This document shows positions 6,568 through 7,473 of a DNA stretch of 7,473 nt, one piece after another. The stretch is from Pseudonocardia sp. GTDB taxonomy: Bacteria; Actinomycetota; Actinomycetes; Mycobacteriales; Pseudonocardiaceae. A program made the position numbers and the translations under genes. Location: positions 1-7,473 of the forward strand of contig JAKDLE010000121.1 of the NCBI GenBank assembly GCA_030453005.1, written 5' to 3'. Positions within the stretch are counted from its first letter, which is position 1, and every line of letters starts with the position of its first letter. The notes under the pieces were generated by a model that was not told where the DNA came from, made no database searches, and saw nothing but the letters and a program-made list of their open reading frames with translations.

Positions 6568-7473
6568 AGCAGCTCGGCCAGCGCTGCGGGTGCGCCTGCC
6601 GCGCCGTGCATCGGGGCCCAGCGGGCGCCGGTGCGGCGGGCGAAGTCCTCGGCCTGGTCGGTGTCGTCGGCGGGGGCGAGGATCAGCAGTTCCGGGATCC
6701 CGATCCCGAAGGGGACGGGGTCCTCGTCGTCGGTGGCCCGGCAGTCCGACAGGAGGACCACGACCCGGCGCTGGGCGCGGGTCATCTGGAGCTGGTCCGA
6801 GGCCGAGCGCAGCGCGGTGCCCAACGCGGTCACCCCGTGGCCGCGCAGTGCGAGGATCGTGTCGACCAGTGGCCCGGTCGGGCGCTCCGAGCGGATCGAC
6901 CGCAGCACGTCCACCGAGCGTGCGAACGACAGCACAGCGTGGTCGTCGGGCGCCCGCCAGGCGCACGCGGCCGCGGTGAGCGCGGCCGCGGCCAGCCGGG
7001 ACCCCGTCATCGAGCCGCTGGCGTCGATGACGAGGCACAACGCGAGCTGTGGGCGACCCCAGTGGCGGGCCACCATGTTCTCCGTGATCGGCCCCCGGCC
7101 CTCGGCGCGGGCGTCGAGGAGTTCGGGCATGGACGCGTCGAGGTCGAGCTCGCCGCCCCGGTCCGCGGGCACCGCGCGCAGCCTGCTCACCCCGGTGTTC
7201 CGCGGCACGGCGCGGCGCCCCACGTCGATGACGATCTTGCCGGCCAGTCGGCGGGCGGCCGCGCGCAGCTTCTCGTCGGTGGCCTTACCCATGTCGACGA
7301 GCATCGTCATGGCCGCATCGGGGTCCTGTTCGAGCGCATCGTCGAACGCGGCCTCGTCGAGCACCCCGACCTCGGGCGAGACCTCCGCGAACTGCGCGTG
7401 CCGGGCGAGGTCGGCCCGGCCGGTGGTCTGCTGCCGGGGGCCGCGCGCGGGCTTCGGCTTCGGCGTGGGGTCG
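6558..7473 (-). CDS. VWA-domain protein, N-terminus outside window
   Basis: The C-terminal part of this protein is a von Willebrand factor A domain with a complete metal-ion-dependent adhesion site: DASGS (Asp codon 7023-7025), the Thr of GVTALGTAL, and the Asp of VVLLSDC. Before it lies an arginine-rich stretch and a PADRGGELDLDAS segment typical of actinobacterial VWA proteins related to the D subunit of magnesium chelatase and to partners of MoxR AAA+ ATPases. A GTG at 7364 would give 268 residues. However, the frame is open to the window edge, and the codons upstream encode a Lys/Pro/Arg-rich linker (PTPKPKPARGPRQQ) followed by LARHAQFAEVSPEVG, which continues naturally into the domain. 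The gene therefore extends beyond the window and its start is unseen. It is probably cytosolic and acts as an Mg2+-dependent protein-binding partner of an ATPase. It ends 16 bases from the convergent transporter gene. Confidence 0.82.
   Translation of the reverse strand, partial: DPTPKPKPARGPRQQTTGRADLARHAQFAEVSPEVGVLDEAAFDDALEQDPDAAMTMLVDMGKATDEKLRAAARRLAGKIVIDVGRRAVPRNTGVSRLRAVPADRGGELDLDASMPELLDARAEGRGPITENMVARHWGRPQLALCLVIDASGSMTGSRLAAAALTAAACAWRAPDDHAVLSFARSVDVLRSIRSERPTGPLVDTILALRGHGVTALGTALRSASDQLQMTRAQRRVVVLLSDCRATDDEDPVPFGIGIPELLILAPADDTDQAEDFARRTGARWAPMHGAAGAPAALAELLGP

Overview
The window is very GC-rich, gene-dense DNA with GTG/ATG starts and almost no intergenic space. This fits a high-GC actinomycete, and a Pseudonocardia-like organism is my best guess from protein style; that is inference, as no taxonomic marker gene is present. 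Six protein-coding loci account for nearly the whole window, and no gap exceeds about 145 bases. No RNA gene, mobile element, CRISPR array or long repeat was seen.

Left part (3-2549, + strand): an amidase-signature hydrolase whose 5' end lies outside the window, followed 9 bases later by a short, E. coli-type D-3-phosphoglycerate dehydrogenase (NAD-binding domain plus C-terminal ACT domain). The two probably share a transcript.

Middle (2556-5768): a 713-residue molybdopterin oxidoreductase with an N-terminal 4Fe-4S motif runs on the - strand and converges on the dehydrogenase. The two stop codons sit in the arms of one small hairpin. Divergent from the oxidoreductase, across a 142-base shared control region, is an AraC-family regulator on the + strand. 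It carries a one-base deletion that removes the end of its DNA-binding domain. The divergent layout suggests that this regulator controls, or once controlled, the molybdoenzyme.

Right part (5825-7473): a six-helix, cysteine-tailed cation transporter on the + strand lies just after the regulator. It converges on a von Willebrand factor A (VWA) protein on the - strand whose N-terminus is cut off by the window edge.

I see no convincing evidence of a wholly new multi-gene system. The points most worth following are the frameshifted regulator beside an orphan molybdoenzyme, the unusual putative Mo-ligand segment of that enzyme, the changed serine-site residue in the dehydrogenase, and the compact transporter with metal-binding tails at both ends.
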